From assembly GCA_903895475.1 (NCBI GenBank), contig CAITUF010000014.1:1-12317 (forward strand): a stretch of DNA of 12,317 nt, read 5' to 3'. Both the position numbers and the translations under genes were made by a program. Under the pieces are notes generated by a model that searched no databases, was not told the origin of the DNA, and saw only the letters and a list, made by a program, of their open reading frames with translations. This DNA is from an uncultured Opitutia bacterium (lineage in GTDB: Bacteria > Verrucomicrobiota > Verrucomicrobiia > Opitutales > UBA953). How positions within the stretch are numbered: the first letter of the stretch is position 1; each line of letters opens with the position of its first letter. Shown one piece after another: positions 5,165 through 12,317 of the stretch.

Positions 5165-6637
5165 TTAGGCCAAGATGCCCTTGGCGACCTTGCCATGCAC
5201 GTCCGTGAGGCGGAATTGACGCCCTTGGTAGCGGTAGGTGAGGGCTTCATGGTTAATCCCGAAGAGGTGCATGAGCGTGGCCTGCATGTCGTGGACGTGC
5301 ATCGAGTCCTTGGTGATATTCCAGCCAAACTCGTCGGTCTCCCCGTAGACGTGGCCTTTCTTGATGCCCCCGCCGGCGAGCCACCAACTGTAGGCTTTGC
5401 CGAAGTGGTCGCGGCCCTTGAAGCCTTGGCCTTGTTGGTTCTGGCCAAATGGCGTGCGACCGAATTCTCCGCCCCAGACGACGAGCGTGTCGTCGAGCAT
5501 GCCGCGTTGCTTGAGGTCCTTGACGAGTGCTGCGCTGGGTTGATCGGTATCTTGGCACTGCGCGGCTAGCTGACCAGTGGTGAGGTTGTTGTGCTGATCC
5601 CAGCCCGCATGCATGAGCTGCGTGAAGCGCACGCCCCGCTCGGCGAGGCGGCGGGCGATGAGGCAATTATTCGCAAATGTGCCTGGGATGAGGACGTCGG
5701 GTCCATACATCTCGAGGACGGCCTTGGGTTCGTTGCGGAAATCCAGCAGGTCAGGCACGGAGGCCTGCATGCGAAACGCCATCTCGTATTGCGAGATACG
5801 GGTGTCGATCTCGGGATCGCCGACGGTGCCGAGGTGCTCGCGGTTGAAGGCTTGGACGTCGTCGAGCATCGCGCGGCGCGCGTCGCGGCTGACGCCCGCG
5901 GGGTTGCCGACATAGGGCACGGGATCGCCGGCACCGCGGAAACGCACGCCCTGGTGCTTGCCCGGGAGGAAGCCATTACTCCAGTAATGCTCGAAGAAGA
6001 GCTGGCCGCAGGTCTTGGTCTTATCCGACGAGGTCATCACGACGAAGTCTGGGAGGTCCTCGTTCATCGTACCGAGGCCGTAGGCGAGCCATGCACCCAT
6101 CGCCGGGCGACCCGGAATTTGCGAGCCCGTCATGAAGAACGTGACGCCCGGGGCGTGATTCACGGCCTCGGTGTTCATCGAGCGGACGACGCAGAGTTCG
6201 TCGGCGATGGAGCCAATGTGCGGTAACATCGTGCTCATTTCGATCTCACTGGAGCCGTATTTTTTGAAGGGTTTAATCGCCGGCACGCACGGCCACTTGG
6301 AGTAGCCGCTCGACATCGTGGAGAGGCGCGTATCGCCGCGGACGCTCGCCGGGATATCCTTCCCTGCGAAGTCGACCATCTTGGGTTTGTGGTCGTAGAG
6401 GTCGATGTGCGAGGGGCCACCGCCTTGCCAGAGACAGATCATGCGCTTGGCCTTGGGGGCGAAGTGCGGAAGGGCCGGGAGGCCGCCCTTCGCGGCGGGG
6501 CTGGCGGCCGCAAGGAGGTCGCGCGAGAGGAGCGAGGAGAGGGCGACGGCGCCGATGCCTTGGACGGAAGCGTTGAGGAAACTGCGGCGCGTGAGTCGCG
6601 TGCGCCATTCGGTCGGGGAGAGATGATCGTGGTCCAT
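5165..6637 (-). CDS. DUF1501 family protein, Tat-exported
   Basis: This is a 490-residue member of DUF1501, a family related to the sulfatase/alkaline phosphatase fold and abundant in Planctomycetes and Verrucomicrobia; its biochemical activity is not established. A twin-arginine signal is present at LTRRSFLNAS (15-24), followed by a hydrophobic stretch to about residue 45, so it should be exported folded. Conserved-looking motifs are LWQGGGPSHIDLYDHKP (69-85), HAGWDQH (343-349), WGGEFGRTPF (388-397), GRDHFG (408-413) and HVHD (447-450); the His and Asp residues suggest a metal site. It starts 3 bases after the stop of the cytochrome/DUF1549/DUF1553 gene, with no separate ribosome site, so it is translated from the same transcript. 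This pairing is usual for both families and suggests a shared periplasmic job, often proposed to concern polysaccharide breakdown; no glycoside hydrolase or classical sulfatase is next to it here. Confidence 0.93.
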   Translation of the reverse strand: MDHDHLSPTEWRTRLTRRSFLNASVQGIGAVALSSLLSRDLLAAASPAAKGGLPALPHFAPKAKRMICLWQGGGPSHIDLYDHKPKMVDFAGKDIPASVRGDTRLSTMSSGYSKWPCVPAIKPFKKYGSSEIEMSTMLPHIGSIADELCVVRSMNTEAVNHAPGVTFFMTGSQIPGRPAMGAWLAYGLGTMNEDLPDFVVMTSSDKTKTCGQLFFEHYWSNGFLPGKHQGVRFRGAGDPVPYVGNPAGVSRDARRAMLDDVQAFNREHLGTVGDPEIDTRISQYEMAFRMQASVPDLLDFRNEPKAVLEMYGPDVLIPGTFANNCLIARRLAERGVRFTQLMHAGWDQHNNLTTGQLAAQCQDTDQPSAALVKDLKQRGMLDDTLVVWGGEFGRTPFGQNQQGQGFKGRDHFGKAYSWWLAGGGIKKGHVYGETDEFGWNITKDSMHVHDMQATLMHLFGINHEALTYRYQGRQFRLTDVHGKVAKGILA

Positions 6638-6640
6638 AGG

Positions 6641-9154
6641 TCAGTCGCGGGTCTGCGCAGCGTCGAGGTTAAGGAGGGCGAGGCATGCAGCGGTCAAGGC
6701 CGCTTGCTCGGTATTCTTGAGTGCGGCGTCGCGCTTACTTTCGCCAATGGCCAGCAAGGCGTCGGCGGACTTTGGGTCGTTCGCGTAGACGGTGCGTTGG
6801 CGGGCGAGCAAGTTGCGCAGGAGGGCCTGTTCACGCTCGGTGGGCGGGCGGCTCAGGATCAGCGCGTAGGCACGGGCGAGGCGGGCGTCGTCGGTGGACT
6901 TTTCCTTACTCACGCGTTCGGCCAACACGCGGGCGGCCTCAACCCAGGTCGGGTCATTCAGCATCGTGAGCGCATGCAGGGGTGAAGTGGTCAGCGTCGT
7001 CCGCACGCGGCAAGTCTGGCGCGCAGAGACGTCGAACATATTCACCGGCGCGATGGTGCGACGCCAGAAAGTGTAGAGGCTGCGGCGATAAAGGTCAGCG
7101 CCCTTGGAAGTCGGGTAGGTGAAGTTACGTTCCTTGGTGATCGCGAGGCTTTCCCACGGGGCGGGTGGGAGGTAAGGGTAGACGGGCGTGCCGCCGACTT
7201 TTTCGTTCAGCAGGCCACTGCTCGCGAGGGCGACGTCGCGCAGGACCAAGGACGGCAGACGGAAGCGCGGGGCGTGGGCGAGTAGTTTGTTTTCGGGGTC
7301 CTTGGCGAGGTGCTCGGGCTTGACGTGGCTGGACTGACGGTAGGTGCGGCTCGTGACGATGAGCTTCTGCAGGGCCTTGGTCTTCCAGCCGCTTTCCTGG
7401 TATTCGACGGAGAGCCAATCGAGGAGCGCTCGGTGGGTAGGGGCGTCGCTTTGCACGCCGAGGTCTTCGGAGGTACGTACGATGCCTTGGCCAAAGAAGT
7501 GCTGCCATTGGCGGTTCACCTGCACGCGGGCGGTCAGCGGGTGGTTAGGCGTAAAGAGCCATTGCGCTAGTCCGAGTCGGTTCGCGGGAGCATTCGCGGG
7601 TAGTTTCGGCAGGAAGGCCGGCGTGTTGAATGTAACTTTCTCCTTCTTCGAGAGGTACGCACCGCGGTCGAGGATATTGGTCTCACGGGCCGTCGCGTCG
7701 CTCATGATCATCACGCGGGCGTAATCCTCGGACGACTTGAACTTGGTGGCGGCGGTCTTGGCGTCGTCGATGGCTTTGAAGGCGGGTGATTTCTTCCGGT
7801 CGTCGGGGAAGACGTTCTTGTTATAGTGGGCCACGAGCGTCTTCTGTTGGGCGGCCGTGAGCTTAGCGCCTGGAGCGAGCAGGGCCTTCAGCTTGTCGTC
7901 GAGCATACCTTTCTTCTCTAAGGGCAAGGCTAGCCATGTTTCGTAGGCTTTGGCTTGGAGGGCCGCACTTTCTTTATTCTTGGTTTCGTAGTCGGCCTCG
8001 AGCTTGGCGAGTTGGGTCATCTGTTCCGGCGTGGGGACTTCGAGGAGCGGCTGATCGAGACGGAAGCGTGAGGGACCGCCGCCGGGGACGCCCCGTTCGG
8101 GTGCGTGGTTGAAGGCGTCGAGTAGGCTATAATAATCTTTCTGGGTCAGCGGGTCATACTTGTGGTCGTGGCACTGCGCGCAGGCTAAGGTCAGGCCAAG
8201 CCAAGTCGTCGACACTGTATCGACGCGGTCAAATAAGCTCACGTAGCGTTGTTCTTCCGCGATGTTACCGCCTTCGCCGTTCAGGATGTGGTTGCGGTTG
8301 AAGGCGGTCGCGAGCTTCTGCTCGGAGGTCGCATTGGGCAGGAGGTCGCCCGCTAAGAGTTCGGTGGTGAGTTGGTCGAAGGGCTTGTCGGCGTTCAGCT
8401 GGCGTACGATCCAATCGCGCCAGACCCATTGGTAGGTGTCGCCGTCCTGCTGGAAGCCGTTGCTGTCGGCGTAGCGGGAGGCATCGAGCCAGGGTAGCGC
8501 CATCCGTTCGCCGTAGTGGACAGACGCTTGTAGGCGATCGACCTGTTTCTCGTAGGCGTCGGGGCTACGGTCGGCGACGAACGCCGCGGTCTCTTCCGGA
8601 GTTGGCGGCAGGCCAGTCAGGTCGAGGGCTAAGCGGCGCAGTAGGACCTCACGGGGGGCTTCGGCTGAGAGCGTGAGGCCGGCCTGCTTAAGTCGCTCGG
8701 TAACGAAGGCGTCAATGGGGTGACGTTCGCCCACGGCGGGAAGGGGCGCTCGCCGGGGGGCGACGAAGGCCCAATGTTCTTCATAGGGTGCACCCGCGGT
8801 GATCCAGCGCTTGAGGGTTTCCTTTTGCGCGGCCGTGACCGTACGGTGCGCCTCGGGTGGCGGCATGACTTCGTCCTCGTCCTTGGAGAAGAGTCGCTTC
8901 ACGAGCTCACTGCCGGCGGCGTCTCCAGGGATGAAGGCCTTCTGTTTCACGGCTTCCTCGCGGATATCCAGTCGCAGTTTAGCCTCGCGCTTATTGGCAT
9001 CGGGACCGTGGCAATAAAAGCAGTTCTCGGACAAGATCGGACGAATGTCGCGATTGTACTCAAGGGGTGCGGTCTCGGCGGCGGCCACGGCAACGGCCGC
9101 TAAAATCCCGAGGGAGAGGGCGAGCTGACGGAGTGGGGTAGGGCGGACGAACAT
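6641..9154 (-). CDS. Planctomycete cytochrome c (PSCyt1) / DUF1549 / DUF1553 protein
   Basis: This is an 837-residue secreted protein. A Sec signal peptide covers residues 1 to about 26 (MFVRPTPLRQ, hydrophobic core, cleavage near VAAA-E). A PSCyt1-type cytochrome c domain follows, with haem motif CFYCH (45-49) and VMPPP (96-100), whose Met may be the distal ligand. DUF1549 spans about 145-350 and contains a second CxxCH, CAQCHDHKYDP (325-335). A charged, Lys/Ala-rich middle (about 375-480) may be helical or coiled. DUF1553 spans about 525-785 (NHPLTARVQVNRQWQHFFG at 537-555). The exact function is unknown; it is likely an extracytoplasmic redox or hydrolytic partner of the DUF1501 protein that follows by 3 bases. 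I chose the ATG at 9154 over an in-frame TTG at 9172, because it places the charged N-terminus directly before the signal core. Confidence 0.93.
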   Translation of the reverse strand: MFVRPTPLRQLALSLGILAAVAVAAAETAPLEYNRDIRPILSENCFYCHGPDANKREAKLRLDIREEAVKQKAFIPGDAAGSELVKRLFSKDEDEVMPPPEAHRTVTAAQKETLKRWITAGAPYEEHWAFVAPRRAPLPAVGERHPIDAFVTERLKQAGLTLSAEAPREVLLRRLALDLTGLPPTPEETAAFVADRSPDAYEKQVDRLQASVHYGERMALPWLDASRYADSNGFQQDGDTYQWVWRDWIVRQLNADKPFDQLTTELLAGDLLPNATSEQKLATAFNRNHILNGEGGNIAEEQRYVSLFDRVDTVSTTWLGLTLACAQCHDHKYDPLTQKDYYSLLDAFNHAPERGVPGGGPSRFRLDQPLLEVPTPEQMTQLAKLEADYETKNKESAALQAKAYETWLALPLEKKGMLDDKLKALLAPGAKLTAAQQKTLVAHYNKNVFPDDRKKSPAFKAIDDAKTAATKFKSSEDYARVMIMSDATARETNILDRGAYLSKKEKVTFNTPAFLPKLPANAPANRLGLAQWLFTPNHPLTARVQVNRQWQHFFGQGIVRTSEDLGVQSDAPTHRALLDWLSVEYQESGWKTKALQKLIVTSRTYRQSSHVKPEHLAKDPENKLLAHAPRFRLPSLVLRDVALASSGLLNEKVGGTPVYPYLPPAPWESLAITKERNFTYPTSKGADLYRRSLYTFWRRTIAPVNMFDVSARQTCRVRTTLTTSPLHALTMLNDPTWVEAARVLAERVSKEKSTDDARLARAYALILSRPPTEREQALLRNLLARQRTVYANDPKSADALLAIGESKRDAALKNTEQAALTAACLALLNLDAAQTRD

Positions 9155-9307
9155 GACTGCTGGGGGTGGCAACCGACGGGGTGTCGGCGGGGGTAGGGAT
9201 ATGCAGTTTCCTAGACCATAGATGACAAGGATTTGTTTCCAATTTCTGCCTAGTTTCCGCCGCCTTTGGGGTTGCTGAAGAGGCGGGGCGTGTTGTCATT
9301 CAGTTAG
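9155..9307. promoter_or_regulatory. Divergent intergenic region between the cytochrome operon and the LPS-export operon
   Basis: These 153 bases separate two outward-reading operons and must hold promoters for both. For the - strand operon TTGTCA (5/6 match to a -35, + strand 9222-9227) is visible, but nothing good sits at the right distance for a -10. On the + strand no convincing hexamer pair was found. A looser set of G-runs (9162-9166, 9178-9181, 9189-9193, 9196-9198) lies just upstream of the cytochrome gene start, on its template strand. There is no small gene or terminator here. Confidence 0.35.
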
Positions 9308-10426
9308 GTGCGCATCCTCGATCGATACATCCTCCGTGAATGGGCCAAGGTCTTCGCCCTGTGCATGGCCAGCTTTTGCGGGCTCCTGCTCGTTTCTGAG
9401 GCTTATAACTGGATTCCTGACTTCCTCGGTTGGGGGTCCTCGGCTTGGACCATCGTCACTTACCTCGCCTGTAGCCTAGTTGCCAAGGTTTCGGTCCTCA
9501 TCCCCGTTTCTTTACTGGTTTCGACGGTTTTCGTGCTGAGCGCCATGAACCGCAATCAGGAGCTGGCCGCCGCCCGTGCCGCGGGCATTGGGATGTGGCG
9601 TCTCACGGCCCCGCTTTGGTGGGTGGGCGTGGCCTTAGCCGCGGTGACGGCTTTACTGAACGCGGTCTGGGTGCCGGATGCCTTGGAGACGCAGCGTAAC
9701 CTGGTGGAGCGTGAACGTTTTAATTATATTCGGGCCAAGGGCGACGCCGTGGTGCCGATTAGTCAGGGCGAATTCGTCTCCTTCCAGAATCCGAAGTCCG
9801 GGCGTTTCTGGCTGATCTCGCGTCTCGGTCTGAACTCCGGCCAAGCCTACGAAGTTTTTGTCTACACCTTCGACTCTCGTAATCGCCTGCTGCGCTGCAT
9901 CGCCGCTCGCACCGCCGAATTCAAGAAAGTCGACGGTGTCTGGAAGTGGACCTTTCGCGATGGCCGCGACCAGCGTTATGACCCCGTCGCGGGCATGGTC
10001 GCTCAGCCGCATTTCGATACGCTGTCGCCGGCAGGTTATGACGACGATCCGGAGGTGATGCTGTTCGCACGCCGGGAGCCGGGTGACCTTTCCCTGCGGG
10101 AGGTGGCACGCTATGTCGATCAGGCTGGTGTCGCGACTTCTGGACGTGGCGCCGCCTATGCCATGCGCTACCATTCGATTCTGTCTAGCCCCGCCATTTG
10201 CTTCGTGGTCATCGCCGTGGCCATCCCGTTCGCCGTGGTCGGTGGTCGGGTTAACCCTATGGTCGGCGTCGCCAAGACGTTCGGTCTATTCTTAGGCTTC
10301 TTTTTCCTGAGTTCTATTTGTTCCGCCTTCGGTGTCAGCGGCGCCTTGCATCCTGTGGCGGCCGCGTGGCTGCCAGCGTTGCTGACGGCCGCCTGGGCGA
10401 TTCCCAAGTTACGCTCGGTCAACTGA
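9308..10426 (+). CDS. LptF/LptG-family permease (YjgP/YjgQ), lipopolysaccharide export
   Basis: This is an inner-membrane subunit of the LptB2FG ABC transporter that extracts lipopolysaccharide and passes it to LptC/LptA. It has 372 residues with the family layout: LDRYILREW start (4-12), three N-terminal membrane helices (about 13-33, 52-78, 101-121), a periplasmic beta-jellyroll region (about 130-280), and three C-terminal helices (about 291-313, 321-343, 349-366). The cytoplasmic coupling segment AMNRNQELAAARAAGIGM (79-96) and RYHSILSSPAICFV (287-300) are typical. The LDRYI start resembles LptG more than LptF, but I would not fix the name. The start is GTG at 9308; TAG at 9305-9307 lies immediately before it in frame, so no earlier start is possible. 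It is followed after one base by the methyltransferase gene. No LptB or second permease gene is in the window. Confidence 0.9.
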   Translation: MRILDRYILREWAKVFALCMASFCGLLLVSEAYNWIPDFLGWGSSAWTIVTYLACSLVAKVSVLIPVSLLVSTVFVLSAMNRNQELAAARAAGIGMWRLTAPLWWVGVALAAVTALLNAVWVPDALETQRNLVERERFNYIRAKGDAVVPISQGEFVSFQNPKSGRFWLISRLGLNSGQAYEVFVYTFDSRNRLLRCIAARTAEFKKVDGVWKWTFRDGRDQRYDPVAGMVAQPHFDTLSPAGYDDDPEVMLFARREPGDLSLREVARYVDQAGVATSGRGAAYAMRYHSILSSPAICFVVIAVAIPFAVVGGRVNPMVGVAKTFGLFLGFFFLSSICSAFGVSGALHPVAAAWLPALLTAAWAIPKLRSVN

Positions 10427-10427
10427 C

Positions 10428-11582
10428 ATGCTTCGCGCTATTCGTATCCGTCCGGGTCCTCCGGCACGTTCTCTTCGTGGTCACCCATGGGCCTTCCTCG
10501 GGGAGGTCGATGTCTCGGGGCCGCCGCCCGTCGATGGCGACTGCGTCGAGCTGACCGACCCCAAGGGCCGTTGCCTTGGTGCCGGCCTTTGGAACGGCAA
10601 GTCGCAGATCGCCTGGCGCCGCTATTCACGCCGCCCGATTTCGCTCGATGGCGCATTGCTCGAAGAACTGGTGACGGCCGCCGTGCAGCGCCGCGCCGGC
10701 AAGCCAGTCTGCCGCTTAGTGTGGTCCGAGGCCGATAGTCTTCCGGGGCTCGTCGTCGATCGCTATAACGACCTGCTAACAATTCAGGCCCTGACCTGTG
10801 GTATCGACCGTCGTCTACCGCAGATTCTCGATATTCTGCAGCGCTTACTGAAGCCGCGCGAAATCGTTCTCCGTAATGATGCGGCAACGCGTAAGTTGGA
10901 AGGCCTTGATCAGCACATCCGCACGGCTTCAGGTCAGCCGTTGGAGCCTTCCTGGATGGAAGTCGGTGGCGTCCAGGCCTCCGTCGACCTCATGGGCGGT
11001 CAGAAGACCGGGATGTATCTCGATCAGCTCGATCAGCACGCCCGTGTGGCGCAGTTGGCTAAGGGGCGTCGCGTCCTCGATGCGTTCTGCAATCAAGGTG
11101 GCTTCGGCCTCGCTTGCGCGAAGGCGGGGGCTACTTCGGTCCTCGGGCTGGACTCTTCGGAGGATGCGATCGTCGCCGCCCGCGCTGCTGCGACGCGTAA
11201 CGGGCTGAATGCCCAGTTCGAAGTCGCCAATGTTTTCGATTGGTTCACCGAACACCGCGAGGCGACCTACGACCTCATCATCCTCGACCCGCCGCCGTTC
11301 GCCCGTAGCAAGGACTCCGTCCCCGGTGCCGTCCGTGGCTACAAGGAGCTTAACCTGCGTGCCCTGCGGCTGCTTTCGCCCGGTGGCATCTTGGCGACCT
11401 ATTCCTGCTCGCACCGCGTGACAGAGGAGATGTATCTCGAGCTCATCGAAGACGCGGCGTCCGACGCCCGTCGTGAGGCCGTAGTGCTCGAACGCACATC
11501 GCAGCCCGCCGATCACCCGGTGCTGTTGAACTTCCCCGAGAGCCGCTACCTCAAGGGCTTCATCATCGAGATTCGGGCTTAA
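10428..11582 (+). CDS. rlmI: Class I SAM-dependent rRNA cytosine-5 methyltransferase, RlmI-like
   Basis: This enzyme likely forms 5-methylcytosine in 23S rRNA (E. coli RlmI acts at C1962). It has 384 residues, close to the usual 390-400. An N-terminal PUA RNA-binding domain (about 1-70) includes RSLRGHPWAFLGEV (14-27). A central EEHEE-like domain carries LPGLVVDRYNDLL (105-117). The catalytic Rossmann domain has QKTGMYLDQ (192-200), SAM-binding motif I VLDAFCNQGGFGLA (216-229, where the family usually has FSYTGG), motif IV LDPPPF (286-291) and motif VI YSCSH (325-329), whose Cys327 is the likely catalytic cysteine. Start ATG 10428 lies one base past the permease stop, so translation is probably coupled. 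The target base is inferred from family resemblance. Confidence 0.9.
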   Translation: MLRAIRIRPGPPARSLRGHPWAFLGEVDVSGPPPVDGDCVELTDPKGRCLGAGLWNGKSQIAWRRYSRRPISLDGALLEELVTAAVQRRAGKPVCRLVWSEADSLPGLVVDRYNDLLTIQALTCGIDRRLPQILDILQRLLKPREIVLRNDAATRKLEGLDQHIRTASGQPLEPSWMEVGGVQASVDLMGGQKTGMYLDQLDQHARVAQLAKGRRVLDAFCNQGGFGLACAKAGATSVLGLDSSEDAIVAARAAATRNGLNAQFEVANVFDWFTEHREATYDLIILDPPPFARSKDSVPGAVRGYKELNLRALRLLSPGGILATYSCSHRVTEEMYLELIEDAASDARREAVVLERTSQPADHPVLLNFPESRYLKGFIIEIRA

Positions 11583-11612
11583 CTCTCACGTCCGAATCCC
11601 TTCACTTCCGTC

Positions 11613-12215
11613 ATGATTGTCTCCCTCCGCGGTAAACTCATCGAAGCCGGCGTTCTGCGCGTTGTCATCGAGTCCGCGGGCGTCGGTTACGAAGTGAACG
11701 TGCCCGTCACGACCGCTGAGCGGCTGCCCAGGCTGGGGGCCGAGGTCTTCCTGCTCATCCACCACGTCTTCCGCGAAGACGGCCAAGCCCTCTACGGGTT
11801 CGCCGTCGCTGAGGAACGCGAGTTTTTTAAGTTGCTGGTCGAGAAGGTTTCAGGCGTCGGCCCGAAGATGGCCTTGAACATCTTGAGTCGCCTATCGTTG
11901 CCGATCCTGCGCGATGCCATCATCCGCGGCGACGTCGCCTTGCTGTCGCAGTGTCCAGGCATCGGCAAGAAGACCGCCGAACGTCTCGTCATGGAGCTGA
12001 AGGACAAGGTCGGTCTCGAAGCCCCCGGCGCCGTGACGATGGCGGCCGTGGCTGCGGCCGTGAGCGCACCGACCCCGGCGTCCGATGCCGTCTCCGCCTT
12101 GGTCGCCTTGGGCTTCAAGCCCGTCGACGCCGATAAGGGCGTGCGTGCGGCCATCGCCAAGCTTGGTCCCGGCGCCACCGCCGACCAATTGGTGCGGGCC
12201 GCCTTGGGTCGTTAA
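11613..12215 (+). CDS. ruvA: Holliday junction branch migration complex subunit RuvA
   Basis: RuvA binds Holliday junctions as a tetramer and loads RuvB for branch migration in recombinational repair; RuvC then cuts. This protein has 200 residues, full length for the family. The N-terminal OB fold is residues 1-62 (MIVSLRGKL). The acidic-pin residues Glu55 and Asp56 in REDGQALYGF fall at the same numbers as in E. coli RuvA. Helix-hairpin-helix motifs are VSGVGPK (79-85) and CPGIGKKTAERLV (114-126). A flexible Ala/Pro linker (about 136-156) leads to the C-terminal RuvB-binding domain (157-200, ALVALGFKPVDA). It begins 30 bases after the rlmI stop, in a pyrimidine-rich leader without a Shine-Dalgarno sequence, and probably belongs to the same transcript. 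ruvB and ruvC are not in the window. Confidence 0.97.
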   Translation: MIVSLRGKLIEAGVLRVVIESAGVGYEVNVPVTTAERLPRLGAEVFLLIHHVFREDGQALYGFAVAEEREFFKLLVEKVSGVGPKMALNILSRLSLPILRDAIIRGDVALLSQCPGIGKKTAERLVMELKDKVGLEAPGAVTMAAVAAAVSAPTPASDAVSALVALGFKPVDADKGVRAAIAKLGPGATADQLVRAALGR

Positions 12216-12216
12216 G

Positions 12217-12317
12217 GGTAGGGACAGCACCACGTGCTGTCCTCGTTCTAACTTGTGGTAGGGTTGGCACTCGCGTGCCAACCTAGCCGGACGCTAGGTC
12301 GGGACGCAGTCCCGACC
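12217..12317. repeat. Array of four perfect hairpins after ruvA, open at window end
   Basis: There are four inverted repeats: stem 9 bp at 12222-12230/12234-12242 (loop CAC); stem 9 bp at 12262-12270/12275-12283 (loop TCGC); stem 7 bp at 12281-12287/12293-12299 (loop CGGAC); stem 9 bp at 12297-12305/12309-12317 (loop GCA). The last three overlap by 3 bases each, sharing ACC and GGT arms. The first two are each led by GGTAGGG (12217-12223 and 12257-12263), 40 bases apart. There is no T-run, so these are not standard terminators, though they may end or stabilise the ruvA transcript. Confidence 0.85.

Noticed and set aside
5115..5165. Terminator after the DUF1501 gene
   Set aside because: Only a weak CCTAATCCTAAGG-type self-complementary stretch with a short A/T run is present; not convincing.
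5591..6226. 211-codon + strand frame opposite the DUF1501 gene
   Set aside because: It is an antisense shadow; no domain, and no promoter or ribosome site.
9155..9172. TTG start giving 6 more residues to the cytochrome/DUF1549 protein
   Set aside because: The ATG at 9154 gives a better signal peptide and a commoner start codon.

Overview
The window is GC-rich and gene-dense and reads as ordinary chromosome of a Verrucomicrobiota bacterium, most likely Opitutae-like. Three things point there. A 52-residue basic protein matches the small basic protein family of Verrucomicrobia and Chlamydiae. An adjacent pair encodes a Planctomycete-type cytochrome c/DUF1549/DUF1553 protein and a DUF1501 protein, which is typical of Planctomycetes and Verrucomicrobia. 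Start codons generally lack purine-rich Shine-Dalgarno sequences. This placement is inferred from gene content only.

Layout: (1) 2-286, + strand, the C-terminal end of pyrroline-5-carboxylate reductase (proC). (2) 287-429, a convergent junction with a 7-bp tandem repeat and a 13-bp direct repeat. (3) 430-2977, - strand, a two-gene sulfur/redox operon: a small ArsR-type repressor followed by a 747-residue fusion of CoA-disulfide reductase, two rhodaneses and a YgaP-type membrane domain. A perfect ATTC-N8-GAAT palindrome touches the repressor start codon. (4) 3091-4752, - strand, long-form 2-isopropylmalate synthase (leuA). (5) 4834-5101, a strong terminator, the small basic protein gene, and a G-quadruplex-type tract just upstream of it. 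(6) 5165-9154, - strand, a secreted c-type cytochrome/DUF1549/DUF1553 protein and a Tat-exported DUF1501 protein in one operon. (7) 9308-12215, + strand, an LptF/LptG permease, an RlmI-like rRNA methyltransferase and ruvA, followed by an array of perfect hairpins (12217-12317) that runs off the window end.

The most interesting part is the sulfur module. E. coli has the same order in ygaV-ygaP, where YgaV is a sulfide/persulfide-responsive ArsR repressor and YgaP is a membrane rhodanese. Here YgaP is fused to a whole CoA-disulfide-reductase-rhodanese enzyme, and the operator candidate has the spacing I recall for the SqrR/BigR/YgaV class. However, the repressor lacks cysteines at both positions used by BigR/SqrR and has a different Cys/His set. 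No phage, transposon, CRISPR, tRNA or rRNA was seen.
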